Positions 7,138-12,668 of a stretch of 30,885 bases of DNA are shown in pieces. Under the pieces are notes generated by a model. That model was not told where the DNA came from, made no database searches, and saw nothing but the letters and a program-made list of their open reading frames with translations. Source of the stretch: a virus. The position numbers and the translations under genes were made by a program. Where the stretch lies: positions 1 to 30,885 of IMG/VR virus record IMGVR_UViG_3300032132_000313, one strand, 5' to 3'. Positions within the stretch are counted from its first letter, which is position 1; each line of letters opens with the position of its first letter.

Positions 7138-7412
7138 GATTGGGACTCCATGACGTACTTTTTCGCTTCGTCCTTGGACATTTTCTCGCCAGTCCAGTCG
7201 TTCCAAATCTCCTCGCAATTAACGGCGTCGATTAGGTCGCACACGGCTTGCTTGTGGGCGGGCGTCATATCTTGAGCCGCCGCGCTCATCGACCAACTGA
7301 GGCCGCGCGTATCGACGTCCTTGGCGACCTTCTGCGCCTCGTCGCTGACGAATCTCCACGCCTTCAGTGTCCCCCACTTCAGCGTCAATGTGTCTTGCTT
7401 GTCTTCGGTCAT
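7134..7412 (-). CDS. Hypothetical phage protein
   Basis: A 92-residue charged soluble protein of unknown function. The last 28 residues (IWNDWTGEKMSKDEAKKYVMESQ) are Lys/Glu-rich and probably helical. It uses the ATG of an ATGA overlap with the preceding gene. No Cys motif, membrane segment or catalytic pattern is visible. Confidence 0.72.
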   Translation of the reverse strand: MTEDKQDTLTLKWGTLKAWRFVSDEAQKVAKDVDTRGLSWSMSAAAQDMTPAHKQAVCDLIDAVNCEEIWNDWTGEKMSKDEAKKYVMESQS

Positions 7413-7717
7413 GCCGCTTCCCCTTTCCGATAGTGTTGGTCGTGGTATGCTTCTGTCAGGATCATGATCTCCCGCACCTTCATTGCGTCGTCTGTGAGCA
7501 AGTCGGTTTGGTCGGGAAGGATCGCGCCAAGGTCTTCGCCCAGCATGACCTGAAGGTTCGGGTAAAGCAGATGCAGGACCCCGCGCTTCGAGTAAGTCCT
7601 GAACAGCCCATCAAGGACCATCCGAAGCTCCCCGTCTGCAATCTCATTGAACCGCTCTTGCTGGCTCATCTCTTTGCGATGGTGGCTCTGTCTTTGGTCG
7701 TAAGCTGAGGTGAGCAT
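7409..7717 (-). CDS. Hypothetical phage protein
   Basis: A 102-residue soluble protein with a helical composition, including a central GVLHLLYPNLQVMLGEDLGAIL segment and a C-terminal EIMILTEAYHDQHYRKG. It has a good GGAGG ribosome site and begins at the ATG of a TAATG overlap. An alternative internal ATG 16 codons downstream (KEMSQQERF) lacks a comparable ribosome site. No domain is recognised. Confidence 0.72.
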   Translation of the reverse strand: MLTSAYDQRQSHHRKEMSQQERFNEIADGELRMVLDGLFRTYSKRGVLHLLYPNLQVMLGEDLGAILPDQTDLLTDDAMKVREIMILTEAYHDQHYRKGEAA

Positions 7718-8016
7718 TAGGCTGCCTCCGACTTCTTGGCGCGAGCGGAAAAGCGCGGGGAGAAAAAGTTCTCCAGCTTTCCAGTGTTGCGGTTCAGGTG
7801 GTTCTGGATGCCCGCGATGTCGTGTGCGAAATTGAAATCATCGGCCGCAAGCAGGCGAGCGAAGTCCATTGGGTTTCCGTTGGCGTGTGTCGCGCACAAA
7901 CCCATGTGCAGGCTCATGCGATCAACAAAGATGAGCCGCGCAGGGCAGCGATCCAAGATTTGCACGATCAGGTCAGACTCGTACGGGCTGATGTCAAATG
8001 AGATGTGGTTTGCCAT
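7717..8016 (-). CDS. Conserved-looking hypothetical phage protein
   Basis: A 99-residue protein. The central segment (LLAADDFNFAHDIAGIQNHLNRNTGKL, about residues 54-80) resembles proteins seen in many prophages of Alphaproteobacteria, but no function is known. The ATG at 8016 is chosen because a GAGGACG ribosome site lies just upstream, within a 28-bp leader that also precedes the gene at 8057-8509. The frame stays open for 29 codons further upstream, overlapping that neighbour. The C-terminus is basic (PRFSARAKKSE). Confidence 0.76.
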   Translation of the reverse strand: MANHISFDISPYESDLIVQILDRCPARLIFVDRMSLHMGLCATHANGNPMDFARLLAADDFNFAHDIAGIQNHLNRNTGKLENFFSPRFSARAKKSEAA

Positions 8017-8041
8017 TGGTGTCGTCCTCTTGTTCGATAAG
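8014..8041. repeat. 28-bp leader direct repeat, copy 1
   Basis: Identical to 8507-8534. On the minus strand it holds a short leader, the ribosome site GAGGACG and the ATG of the 99-residue protein gene. It lies inside the operon. Confidence 0.92.
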
Positions 8042-8056
8042 TGGGGGAGGGGGGGC

Positions 8057-8509
8057 TCAGGAGCCCTCCGCTTCGAGGCGGTCAGCCAGATTGAGCATGT
8101 CACGCTTGAAGGCGGCGGGGTTGGCGCCGTACGGAGTCATCGTGACGAGGACGTTTTTGGGCACCTGGCCAAATCCGGCGTCGTCCCAAAACTCACGCTC
8201 GTTACCGGAAAATATATCCCCGTCTAGGCTGTACCCCCCCCAGGACATGCTAATGAAGGACAGGCACTCAAAGAGTGCTTCCCATTTGGGGCCGAAGTCG
8301 TCCCAGCGTTTTCCGCCAAGTTGGCGAACGACAGCGCCTGCTGTGCAGGTTGCGCAATCGAACCAGTCGTATTCAATTCCGGCCCGCTCCTGCGCCTCAA
8401 CATCAGCCACCGCCATGCGGATAGCTTCGCTCATGCGGGCTGGGGGATTGTCCTTGTCATAGACCTTGGCAGGCTCTGTGCGGAAATAGTCGGTGCTGTC
8501 GAATGGCAT
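8057..8509 (-). CDS. First gene of the left early operon, hypothetical protein
   Basis: A 150-residue acidic soluble protein of unknown function with a CATC pair near residues 52-55 and several Trp residues. It is the promoter-proximal gene of the leftward operon: its ATG lies about 23 bases from the predicted PL start, behind GAGGACG. As the first product after derepression it could act on host functions or phage regulation, but nothing in the sequence shows which. A 40-base gap separates it from the next gene. Confidence 0.78.
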   Translation of the reverse strand: MPFDSTDYFRTEPAKVYDKDNPPARMSEAIRMAVADVEAQERAGIEYDWFDCATCTAGAVVRQLGGKRWDDFGPKWEALFECLSFISMSWGGYSLDGDIFSGNEREFWDDAGFGQVPKNVLVTMTPYGANPAAFKRDMLNLADRLEAEGS

Positions 8510-8534
8510 TGGTGTCGTCCTCTTGTTCGATAAG
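8507..8534. repeat. 28-bp leader direct repeat, copy 2
   Basis: Identical to 8014-8041. Here it forms the 5' leader and start of the first gene of the left operon, directly downstream of the PL promoter. Confidence 0.92.
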
Positions 8535-8538
8535 GACA

Positions 8539-8567
8539 GTCATACGCCCCGTATGATGAAAGGTCAA
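8539..8567 (-). promoter_or_regulatory. PL, promoter of the left early operon
   Basis: On the minus strand TTGACC (8567-8562) is followed after exactly 17 bases by TATGAC (8544-8539). The predicted start is near 8532, giving a 23-base leader before the first ATG. One operator overlaps the -35 box and the other fills the spacer and the -10 box, so bound repressor should block polymerase. The layout is the same as at PR on the other side of the repressor gene. Confidence 0.78.
8541..8555. promoter_or_regulatory. Operator OL1 (CATACG-N3-CGTATG)
   Basis: A perfect 6-bp inverted repeat with a CCC centre. It overlaps the -10 box of PL. It belongs to a family of four sites with core ATACG-N3-CGTAT, found only at the two early promoters. 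Confidence 0.85.
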
Positions 8568-8582
8568 TACGCTGCGTATTAT
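8554..8582 (+). promoter_or_regulatory. Candidate weak promoter of the secreted-protein gene
   Basis: TATTAT at 8577-8582 matches the -10 consensus in five of six bases and overlaps the outer arm of OL2. The -35 position (TGATGA, 8554-8559) is poor. This mirrors the presumed repressor promoter at the right operator pair, so the gene could be expressed in the lysogen under repressor influence. Confidence 0.4.
8566..8580. promoter_or_regulatory. Operator OL2 (AATACG-N3-CGTATT)
   Basis: A perfect 6-bp inverted repeat with a CTG centre, 25 bp centre to centre from OL1. It overlaps the first two bases of the PL -35 box and the presumed -10 box of the rightward secreted-protein gene. Confidence 0.85.
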
Positions 8583-8623
8583 TTTTTCTGGTAGAAACCC
8601 CTTACCCGAAAAAGGAGAATGAT

Positions 8624-8980
8624 ATGCGGGCTTTATTATGCGGGCTGGGATTCGCCGTCATGGCGGGAACAGCGGGGGCGCAGTGCTTCGGAACGGATTC
8701 GTTCAAAACGTGCACTGATGCGCAGGGCAATAGCTATACGGTGCAGAAATTTGGTAACCAGACTATCGTGAACGGGCAAAACCCGCGCACCGGCAGCACA
8801 TGGAACCAAAGCTCTCAGACCTTTGGAAACCAGACCTTCACACAGGGGCAGGCGTCGAATGGCAATTCCTGGAACATGACGCAGCAGCGGCTCGGGAACG
8901 GCACATATACCTACGGCACAGATAGCCGGGGCAACAGCTTCAACGATTTTGAGTTAGACCAGCGCGGACCGCGTAACTAG
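8624..8980 (+). CDS. Secreted repeat protein, candidate lysogenic-conversion gene
   Basis: A 118-residue protein with a clear signal peptide (residues 1-19, cleavage after AGA) and a mature part of about four imperfect 22-23-residue repeats with the pattern G-N-S-W-N-x-x-x-Q-x-F-G-N-Q-T-F-x-x-G. The Gly/Asn/Gln/Thr-rich repeats suggest a small beta-solenoid-like fold. Two Cys (C21, C30) could form a disulfide. AAAGGAGA lies six bases before the ATG. The gene sits between the left operators and the repressor and shares its last bases with the repressor stop, a common site for genes expressed in lysogens. A role at the cell surface is inferred; related-looking repeat proteins in Alphaproteobacteria have no assigned function. 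Confidence 0.8.
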   Translation: MRALLCGLGFAVMAGTAGAQCFGTDSFKTCTDAQGNSYTVQKFGNQTIVNGQNPRTGSTWNQSSQTFGNQTFTQGQASNGNSWNMTQQRLGNGTYTYGTDSRGNSFNDFELDQRGPRN

Positions 8981-9300
8981 TCTTCTTTGGCGATGGCTCG
9001 GCCCATAGCGAGCCACGCCTCTTTCTCTTTTTCATCGAGAATGCGTGACCAGATGTCGATGACCTCTGCAGATCCCCGCATTTCACCCTTGCCATTCAAG
9101 AGCCACTGCAGGTTTACCCTGTAAAGGTCGCTGAACCGGATCGCCTTTTCGGCCTTCAGGGTGTTGCGTCCGTTCTCGTGGGCCTGAATGGCCGATACCG
9201 AATACCCTTCACCCAGCCGCTCTGCCACCTGCTCACGGGACAAACCTGCTGCCTTACGAGCCTCTTCGAGTCGGGCACCTATGTCTGCGTCTGAAGCCAT
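8977..9300 (-). CDS. XRE-family HTH repressor (CI analogue)
   Basis: A 107-residue protein. Residues 6-60 form an XRE helix-turn-helix (RLEEARKAAGLSREQVAERLG, then SAIQAHENGRNTLKAEKAIRFSDLY, then WLLNGKGEM). The remaining 40 residues are helical and charged, probably for dimerisation. There is no LexA/S24 peptidase domain. It should bind the four ATACG-N3-CGTAT operators and keep PL and PR silent, although no binding is shown by sequence. The ATG at 9300 is preferred; a TTG at 9309 is also in frame. The gene faces the Cro-like gene across the right operator pair. Confidence 0.88.
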   Translation of the reverse strand: MASDADIGARLEEARKAAGLSREQVAERLGEGYSVSAIQAHENGRNTLKAEKAIRFSDLYRVNLQWLLNGKGEMRGSAEVIDIWSRILDEKEKEAWLAMGRAIAKED

Positions 9301-9321
9301 GTGCCGCAAATACTCTTTTTA

Positions 9322-9350
9322 GTCATACGTAGCGTATTGACGAACATTCA
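9322..9350 (-). promoter_or_regulatory. Candidate PRM, repressor promoter
   Basis: On the minus strand TATGAC (9327-9322) is the same -10 hexamer as in PL and overlaps operator OR2. The -35 position 17 bases upstream (TGAATG, 9350-9345) is poor, as expected if the promoter needs activation. The predicted start near 9315 leaves a leader of about 15 bases. Confidence 0.5.
9324..9338. promoter_or_regulatory. Operator OR2 (CATACG-N3-CGTATT)
   Basis: Inverted repeat with core ATACG-TAG-CGTAT. It overlaps the first two bases of the PR -35 box, as OL2 does at PL. Confidence 0.85.
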
Positions 9351-9365
9351 TACGCAGCGTATGCA
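9337..9365 (+). promoter_or_regulatory. PR, promoter of the Cro-like gene and right early region
   Basis: TTGACG (9337-9342), a 17-base spacer and TATGCA (9360-9365) match the geometry of PL. The predicted start is at about 9372, which is the A of the Cro-like ATG, so the first message may be leaderless. Confidence 0.72.
9349..9363. promoter_or_regulatory. Operator OR1 (CATACG-N3-CGTATG)
   Basis: Perfect 6-bp inverted repeat with a CAG centre, 25 bp centre to centre from OR2. It lies in the PR spacer and the start of the -10 box. Confidence 0.85.
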
Positions 9366-9371
9366 TATCAT

Positions 9372-9620
9372 ATGCCTAAACATATGATCCCCCCAAACGT
9401 AAAGAGCTTTCAGAAGCTTTGGCCGAGTTATTCGGACTTCGCGGCTGATGCTGGCGTTGAGTACGGGACCGCGCAACTTTGGCGGCACCGGAACTCTATC
9501 CCGACGGACTACTGGCCTGCCATCCTAAAGGGTGCCGAGAGGCGGGGTCTGGATGTGTCCATTGGGCTTCTGTTCCGACTGAAGGGAATAGAGCTGCCAA
9601 AAGAGCAGGGGGCCGCCTAA
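9372..9620 (+). CDS. Cro-like small HTH regulator
   Basis: An 82-residue protein with an HTH-type region at about residues 12-50 (FQKLWPSYSDFAADAGVEYGTAQLWRHRNSIPTDYW), in the style of phage Cro/carph-isopro regulators: a short helix, a turn with GVEYGTAQ, then SIP-x-x-YWP. It is divergent from the repressor across two operators, which is the position of cro. It should switch the phage towards the lytic program; its target sites are not known. In-frame ATGs lie at 9372 and 9384, neither with a ribosome site, and the first coincides with the predicted transcript start. Confidence 0.82.
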   Translation: MPKHMIPPNVKSFQKLWPSYSDFAADAGVEYGTAQLWRHRNSIPTDYWPAILKGAERRGLDVSIGLLFRLKGIELPKEQGAA

Positions 9621-9862
9621 TGCCTCTCAGCCGCTCGCCTCATCTCGACAACGTTATGTCCTTGACTGGCTTCGAACTGAGCCCACGCTTTCATCATGCC
9701 TTCATGACAGGCCCAGAAGATGTGCGGGGGCAGGGCGTACTCAGCAATGATCTGCTCGGACCCGTCCGGCATTCGTCGCCAGACAGTCGCATCGAACATC
9801 TGAAGGGTTGCGTTCCAGTTGTACTTGGCGACGTCCTTCATCACTTGCTGAAGCTTTGGCAT
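9617..9862 (-). CDS. Leftward small protein downstream of the Cro-like gene
   Basis: An 81-residue protein of unknown function (LQQVMKDVAKYNWNATLQMF near the start, an aromatic-rich middle IFWACHEGMMKAWAQF). The ATG at 9862 has an excellent ribosome site (GGGAGG, five bases upstream), which argues that it is real although it opposes the surrounding rightward operon. Its stop overlaps that of the Cro-like gene. Transcription through it would continue antisense to cro and into the repressor gene. It has no HTH or membrane segment; a role in the lysis-lysogeny decision is only inferred from position. Confidence 0.75.
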   Translation of the reverse strand: MPKLQQVMKDVAKYNWNATLQMFDATVWRRMPDGSEQIIAEYALPPHIFWACHEGMMKAWAQFEASQGHNVVEMRRAAERH

Positions 9863-10007
9863 AAATCCTCCCAACTGGCGTTCCCTGTCTGTTCCGTCTT
9901 AGGACTCAATTCCTATTTTGGCAATGGGAACTTTCGTGCATCCCCCGATGCGGCTCTCAATGGTTACGCAAAGTTTAACGTCACACAACTGAAACATACC
10001 CCCGGTA

Positions 10008-10022
10008 CGCGAATTAATCGCG
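10008..10022. promoter_or_regulatory. Inverted repeat CGCGA-attaa-TCGCG in the early intergenic region
   Basis: A perfect 5-bp inverted repeat with an AT-rich centre inside the 224-base gap 9863-10086. That gap should hold the promoter of the leftward 81-residue protein gene. A minus-strand TTGAGA-N17-ATTAAT pair lies here. The site could bind an early regulator. Confidence 0.4.
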
Positions 10023-10046
10023 TCCTGACACGCACTCTCAATTCCG

Positions 10047-10064
10047 CCCGTCAATACGGGTTTT
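10047..10064 (+). terminator. Weak terminator or attenuator before the replication operon
   Basis: CCCGT and ACGGG form a 5-bp stem with a 4-base loop, followed by TTTT. The stem is short, so it may only pause polymerase. It lies between the Cro-like gene and the rightward replication operon, where lambda has tR1. Confidence 0.35.
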
Positions 10065-10086
10065 CCCTTATGGGGAGAGCGGGCTG

Positions 10087-10494
10087 ATGGCTGACTGGGA
10101 TCGTATTCTTTCGTCGGCTCCCCTGAACCGAACGGCGGCAGTCGTGACGGGCGGGAGCGATGAGCCCGCAGGCTTTCGTAAGGAGATTGTGGACCCGTAT
10201 TTGCAGGATGGCCCGCACCCAACGCGCAAACCGCAGGCTCATCCAGAGTTTCGCGACCTGACGGGCAAAAGGTTTGGGCGGTTCGCCGTTCTCGGCCTCT
10301 CAAACATGAAGTCGACCGCTTCGGGCGGCTCCATGTGGTCGGTGCGCTGTGACTGCTCACGATACACGCTCAGGCGTATTCGGTCCCTTGAAAATGGCGG
10401 TGCGCAAATGTGCGCCGAATGCGACCATGCCGAGCGGGTCAAGCGCGGAGAAGGCCTCATTAATCTTGCAGATCGGGGGGATGAGCCATGCTGA
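10087..10494 (+). CDS. Cys-containing phage protein, first gene of the replication operon
   Basis: A 135-residue protein. From about residue 57 it has the common phage pattern DLTGKRFGRFAVLG, then WSVRCDCS (about 84-91) and, after 20 residues, CAECDH (about 110-115), which together look like a zinc-binding module. Proteins with this pattern occur in many phages, sometimes near HNH genes, and have no assigned role. GGGGAG upstream is the likely ribosome site. The stop lies inside the next small gene. Confidence 0.75.
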   Translation: MADWDRILSSAPLNRTAAVVTGGSDEPAGFRKEIVDPYLQDGPHPTRKPQAHPEFRDLTGKRFGRFAVLGLSNMKSTASGGSMWSVRCDCSRYTLRRIRSLENGGAQMCAECDHAERVKRGEGLINLADRGDEPC

Positions 10495-10643
10495 TCGGCC
10501 TCGCCCGCCTCGCGCTCCCCTCTGAGCAGCTACGCCGCCAGCTGCGGTATCAGGGCCTCCTGATCTTCTCTGTGGCTGTGTCCGTCATGATTACTGCGGG
10601 CCTGATCATCTGGCCGTTGCTCCGGTTCTGGGGGCGTGCGTGA
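10488..10643 (+). CDS. Small single-pass membrane protein
   Basis: A 51-residue protein with one strong transmembrane segment (about residues 24-45, GLLIFSVAVSVMITAGLIIWPLL), a basic N-terminal helix (LRRQLRYQ) and a short basic tail. The GGGGGGATGAG stretch upstream can serve as ribosome site. It overlaps the stop of the gene before it by seven bases and shares TGATG with the gene after it, so it fits the operon. Function unknown. Confidence 0.7.
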   Translation: MLIGLARLALPSEQLRRQLRYQGLLIFSVAVSVMITAGLIIWPLLRFWGRA

Positions 10644-10873
10644 TGGGCATTATCTGCCGCTTGGTCGGGCACAAGATGATCGCAACGACTTGGGTTGTCG
10701 AGGATCTGGATTCGAACGATTTCGTCTGCACGGTTCGTATGGTCTGCCCGCGTTGCTTGCACAGCATCTCGGAGGAGGTGGGCCGCGTCCACCGAATGGA
10801 TGTTAGTCCGCGCCTCTGGTGGAACTCAATGACTGAGCGCGTGACCAAAGCTCTCGAAACGGCGGGGCGCTGA
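10643..10873 (+). CDS. Hypothetical phage protein with CPRC motif
   Basis: A 76-residue protein starting at the ATG of a TGATG overlap. It begins MGIICRLVGHK and has a CTVRMVCPRC segment at about residues 28-37. The N-terminal C-x4-GH and the later C-P-R-C could jointly bind a metal. It resembles short phage proteins of unknown function with a 'CRLxGHK' start. The C-terminal half is charged and helical. Confidence 0.72.
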   Translation: MGIICRLVGHKMIATTWVVEDLDSNDFVCTVRMVCPRCLHSISEEVGRVHRMDVSPRLWWNSMTERVTKALETAGR

Positions 10874-10874
10874 C

Positions 10875-11168
10875 ATGGCAGTTTATGTTGACGATATGCA
10901 CACAACTCGCATGGGCCAGCTTGGCCGCATGAAGATGTGCCACATGATTGCAGATACAACCGAAGAACTTGTCGCAATGGCTGACAGGATCGGTGTGCAA
11001 CGCAAATGGCTTCAATACCCCGGCACGCCCCGTGAGCATTTCGACATCGCGATGAGTAAGCGAGCGCTGGCTGTTGAGGCGGGCGCTATCGAAATCACCA
11101 TGCGCGAGTTGGCCAAGAAGACGCGGGCTCGCAGCCGGGCTTGGCTCGCTGAGCGGGCGGGGCGCTGA
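10875..11168 (+). CDS. DUF4031 domain protein
   Basis: A 97-residue protein that matches DUF4031 along its length: the N-terminal AVYVDDM, the MCHMIADTTEELVAMADRIGV stretch at about residues 21-41, RKWLQYPGT and EHFDIAMSKR. DUF4031 proteins are small, common in phages and bacteria, and uncharacterised. The gene starts one base after the preceding stop and is followed directly by the next gene, so it is part of the right early operon. Confidence 0.85.
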   Translation: MAVYVDDMHTTRMGQLGRMKMCHMIADTTEELVAMADRIGVQRKWLQYPGTPREHFDIAMSKRALAVEAGAIEITMRELAKKTRARSRAWLAERAGR

Positions 11169-11169
11169 C

Positions 11170-11640
11170 ATGGCTGGGGGGACAGATCATCCTTGGACCT
11201 GCCCAGAGTGCACGCGCGTCGTGGAATACTACGAGTGCGGCAAGCGTCGTGACCCGCGTTCTACCAGGTTCCGCTCTGTGTGTGGGGATTGCTTTGATCG
11301 GATCACGAAAGGCGCCAGCCGTTCTGGTGGGCCTTATCGCGGTGAAGTCGGTTCAAAGGGTGGTGGCGCCAGCTGGGACGCTGCGGAGCAGATGAAGACC
11401 AAGGCGGGCCGTTTGCGTGTCCAGTGCCTCGACATGATCGCCCAGCATGGCCCTCAAGGCGCTGACCGTCTCGCGTTCCTGATGGACGAGCACACAGATG
11501 ACATCTCGCCACGCCTTTCGGAGCTTGTGACCCAATACGGCCTGCTCGTCAAAGGCCCGAAAACAGCCATCACAGACAGGGGCGGCAAAGCCCACGTCTA
11601 CCAGCTGGCAATCACTCAACGAGAAGGGGCGGCGGCATGA
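11170..11640 (+). CDS. Zinc-finger and winged-helix phage protein
   Basis: A 156-residue protein with two parts. The N-terminus has CPEC (about residues 10-13), a further Cys at 21 and CGDC (about 37-40), as in a zinc ribbon. The C-terminus (about residues 75-150) reads as a winged helix: LRVQCLDMIAQHGPQGADRLAFLMDE, then ISPRLSELVTQYGLLVKG, then a KAHVYQL wing. It probably binds DNA. The ATG at 11170 follows the preceding stop directly; the frame upstream lies inside the DUF4031 gene. Confidence 0.75.
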   Translation: MAGGTDHPWTCPECTRVVEYYECGKRRDPRSTRFRSVCGDCFDRITKGASRSGGPYRGEVGSKGGGASWDAAEQMKTKAGRLRVQCLDMIAQHGPQGADRLAFLMDEHTDDISPRLSELVTQYGLLVKGPKTAITDRGGKAHVYQLAITQREGAAA

Positions 11641-11828
11641 TGATTGGTTGGAAGCATTACCCAGACAAGAAGTGGTTGGCAGAGCGCCTCGCAAAAAAAG
11701 CGGCGTGGATAAAGCACTACGAAGCCAAGGGCTGCAATCCCGCGAAGGCGCGCAACGTGGTGGAGCGAAATCGAAAATGGCGGACGTGGCCCCCGGCAAT
11801 CACTCAACAACAAGGAGAAGCGGCGTGA
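11637..11828 (+). CDS. Small basic hypothetical protein
   Basis: A 63-residue, Lys/Arg/Trp-rich protein (KKWLAERLAKKAAWIKHYEAKG) of unknown function; its charge suggests nucleic-acid binding. The ATG at 11637 overlaps the preceding stop as ATGA; a second ATG follows at once. Its last residues (AITQQQGEAA) echo the end of the preceding protein (AITQREGAAA) because the gene-junction DNA is duplicated. Confidence 0.68.
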   Translation: MMIGWKHYPDKKWLAERLAKKAAWIKHYEAKGCNPAKARNVVERNRKWRTWPPAITQQQGEAA

Positions 11829-12067
11829 GCGATGCGATTGATATTGAGGCAATTCGGCCACCCCTCCGCTTGGCGTTGGCTGCCGCATGCAAGGATGCCC
11901 AAAAGCATGGAGTGGGTGACGGCATGTCCGTGATGGCCGCCCTCATATACGAGCTTTGCGCGGTCTTCGCAGAGGTGGTTGGGGATGTTCCTCAAGAAGA
12001 GTGGGAGGCTGCCTTCCTGACCGCGCTTAGGGCCGTCGAGGGCATGGAAACGGTGAGGGTTCAATGA
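11825..12067 (+). CDS. Hypothetical phage protein (GTG start)
   Basis: An 80-residue acidic helical protein (SDAIDIEAIRPPLRLALAAACKDAQK, then VMAALIYELCAVFAEVVGDV). It starts with GTG at 11825, overlapping the preceding stop as GTGA, with AAGGAGAAG about six bases upstream as ribosome site. It ends in an ATGA overlap with the next gene. No domain is recognised. Confidence 0.7.
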   Translation: MSDAIDIEAIRPPLRLALAAACKDAQKHGVGDGMSVMAALIYELCAVFAEVVGDVPQEEWEAAFLTALRAVEGMETVRVQ

Positions 12068-12249
12068 CCCGCTGCACCCGCCCCAACTGCCCCCACACAG
12101 CAGAGCCTTCCAAGACCATCACCGGCCAGCCTCTGTGCCATCGTCACATGATGGATGACCGCTGGGCCGCCCGCTCTGGATCTCAACGCTACGCACGCAA
12201 TGCGCAGATGCCAGCCACATTCAAAAATCATAAGGGGGTATATTGCTGA
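12064..12249 (+). CDS. Small Cys/His zinc-finger-like protein
   Basis: A 61-residue protein with C-x4-C-x-H near the N-terminus (CTRPNCPH) and C-x2-H (CHRH) about 15 residues later, a possible single zinc site. The rest is basic. Starts at the ATG of an ATGA overlap and ends in a TGATG overlap. Function unknown. Confidence 0.68.
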   Translation: MTRCTRPNCPHTAEPSKTITGQPLCHRHMMDDRWAARSGSQRYARNAQMPATFKNHKGVYC

Positions 12250-12668
12250 TGAAAAAGCTCGCAATGCTTATTCGCTGGGAGTTCATCCGTTACGGCTATC
12301 TTACGATGGTCCATGTCGAGGACATTGCCAAATATGTTGGCTGTTCAGAGGCGACCGTGCTTCGGATTACCCGCGATTTCAAACTGCGTCGACCTGGAGG
12401 AAAGCGCGTCCGCAAGAAGCGCCGCGTCACGTTCAATCATACCACAGGCCCGCGCGTTAAGTCCATCGGCAACCGGGAATCTCGCCAGCGTGGAGCCATT
12501 GCTTCGGCCATGGCGCAGAGAGAGACGGCCCCGATCACGCTGGCTGGCCCTCATTGGTCTGTCCCCCTTCGTGAAGGCGTCCGCCATTCAAGCAACCTAC
12601 GCCTCCCATCCAATCCAAAGCGCGCCCTCGCTGACATGCAGGCGGAGCTGGGAAGGGGGCGGGGATGA
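12249..12668 (+). CDS. Helix-turn-helix protein upstream of the replication gene
   Basis: A 139-residue basic protein. Residues 18-45 (LTMVHVEDIAKYVGCSEATVLRITRDF) form a likely helix-turn-helix, followed by a very basic linker (RRPGGKRVRKKRR). The C-terminal half is Arg/Ser/Pro-rich and looks disordered. It probably binds DNA as a regulator or replication accessory. The ATG at 12249 (AAGGGGG upstream) is preferred over a TTG at 12243. The stop overlaps the next ATG. Confidence 0.75.
   Translation: MKKLAMLIRWEFIRYGYLTMVHVEDIAKYVGCSEATVLRITRDFKLRRPGGKRVRKKRRVTFNHTTGPRVKSIGNRESRQRGAIASAMAQRETAPITLAGPHWSVPLREGVRHSSNLRLPSNPKRALADMQAELGRGRG

Noticed and set aside
9479-10087. A 202-codon rightward frame after the Cro-like gene
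   Set aside because: It overlaps the Cro-like gene and the well-supported leftward 81-residue gene, has no ribosome site, and shows the composition of an antisense frame.
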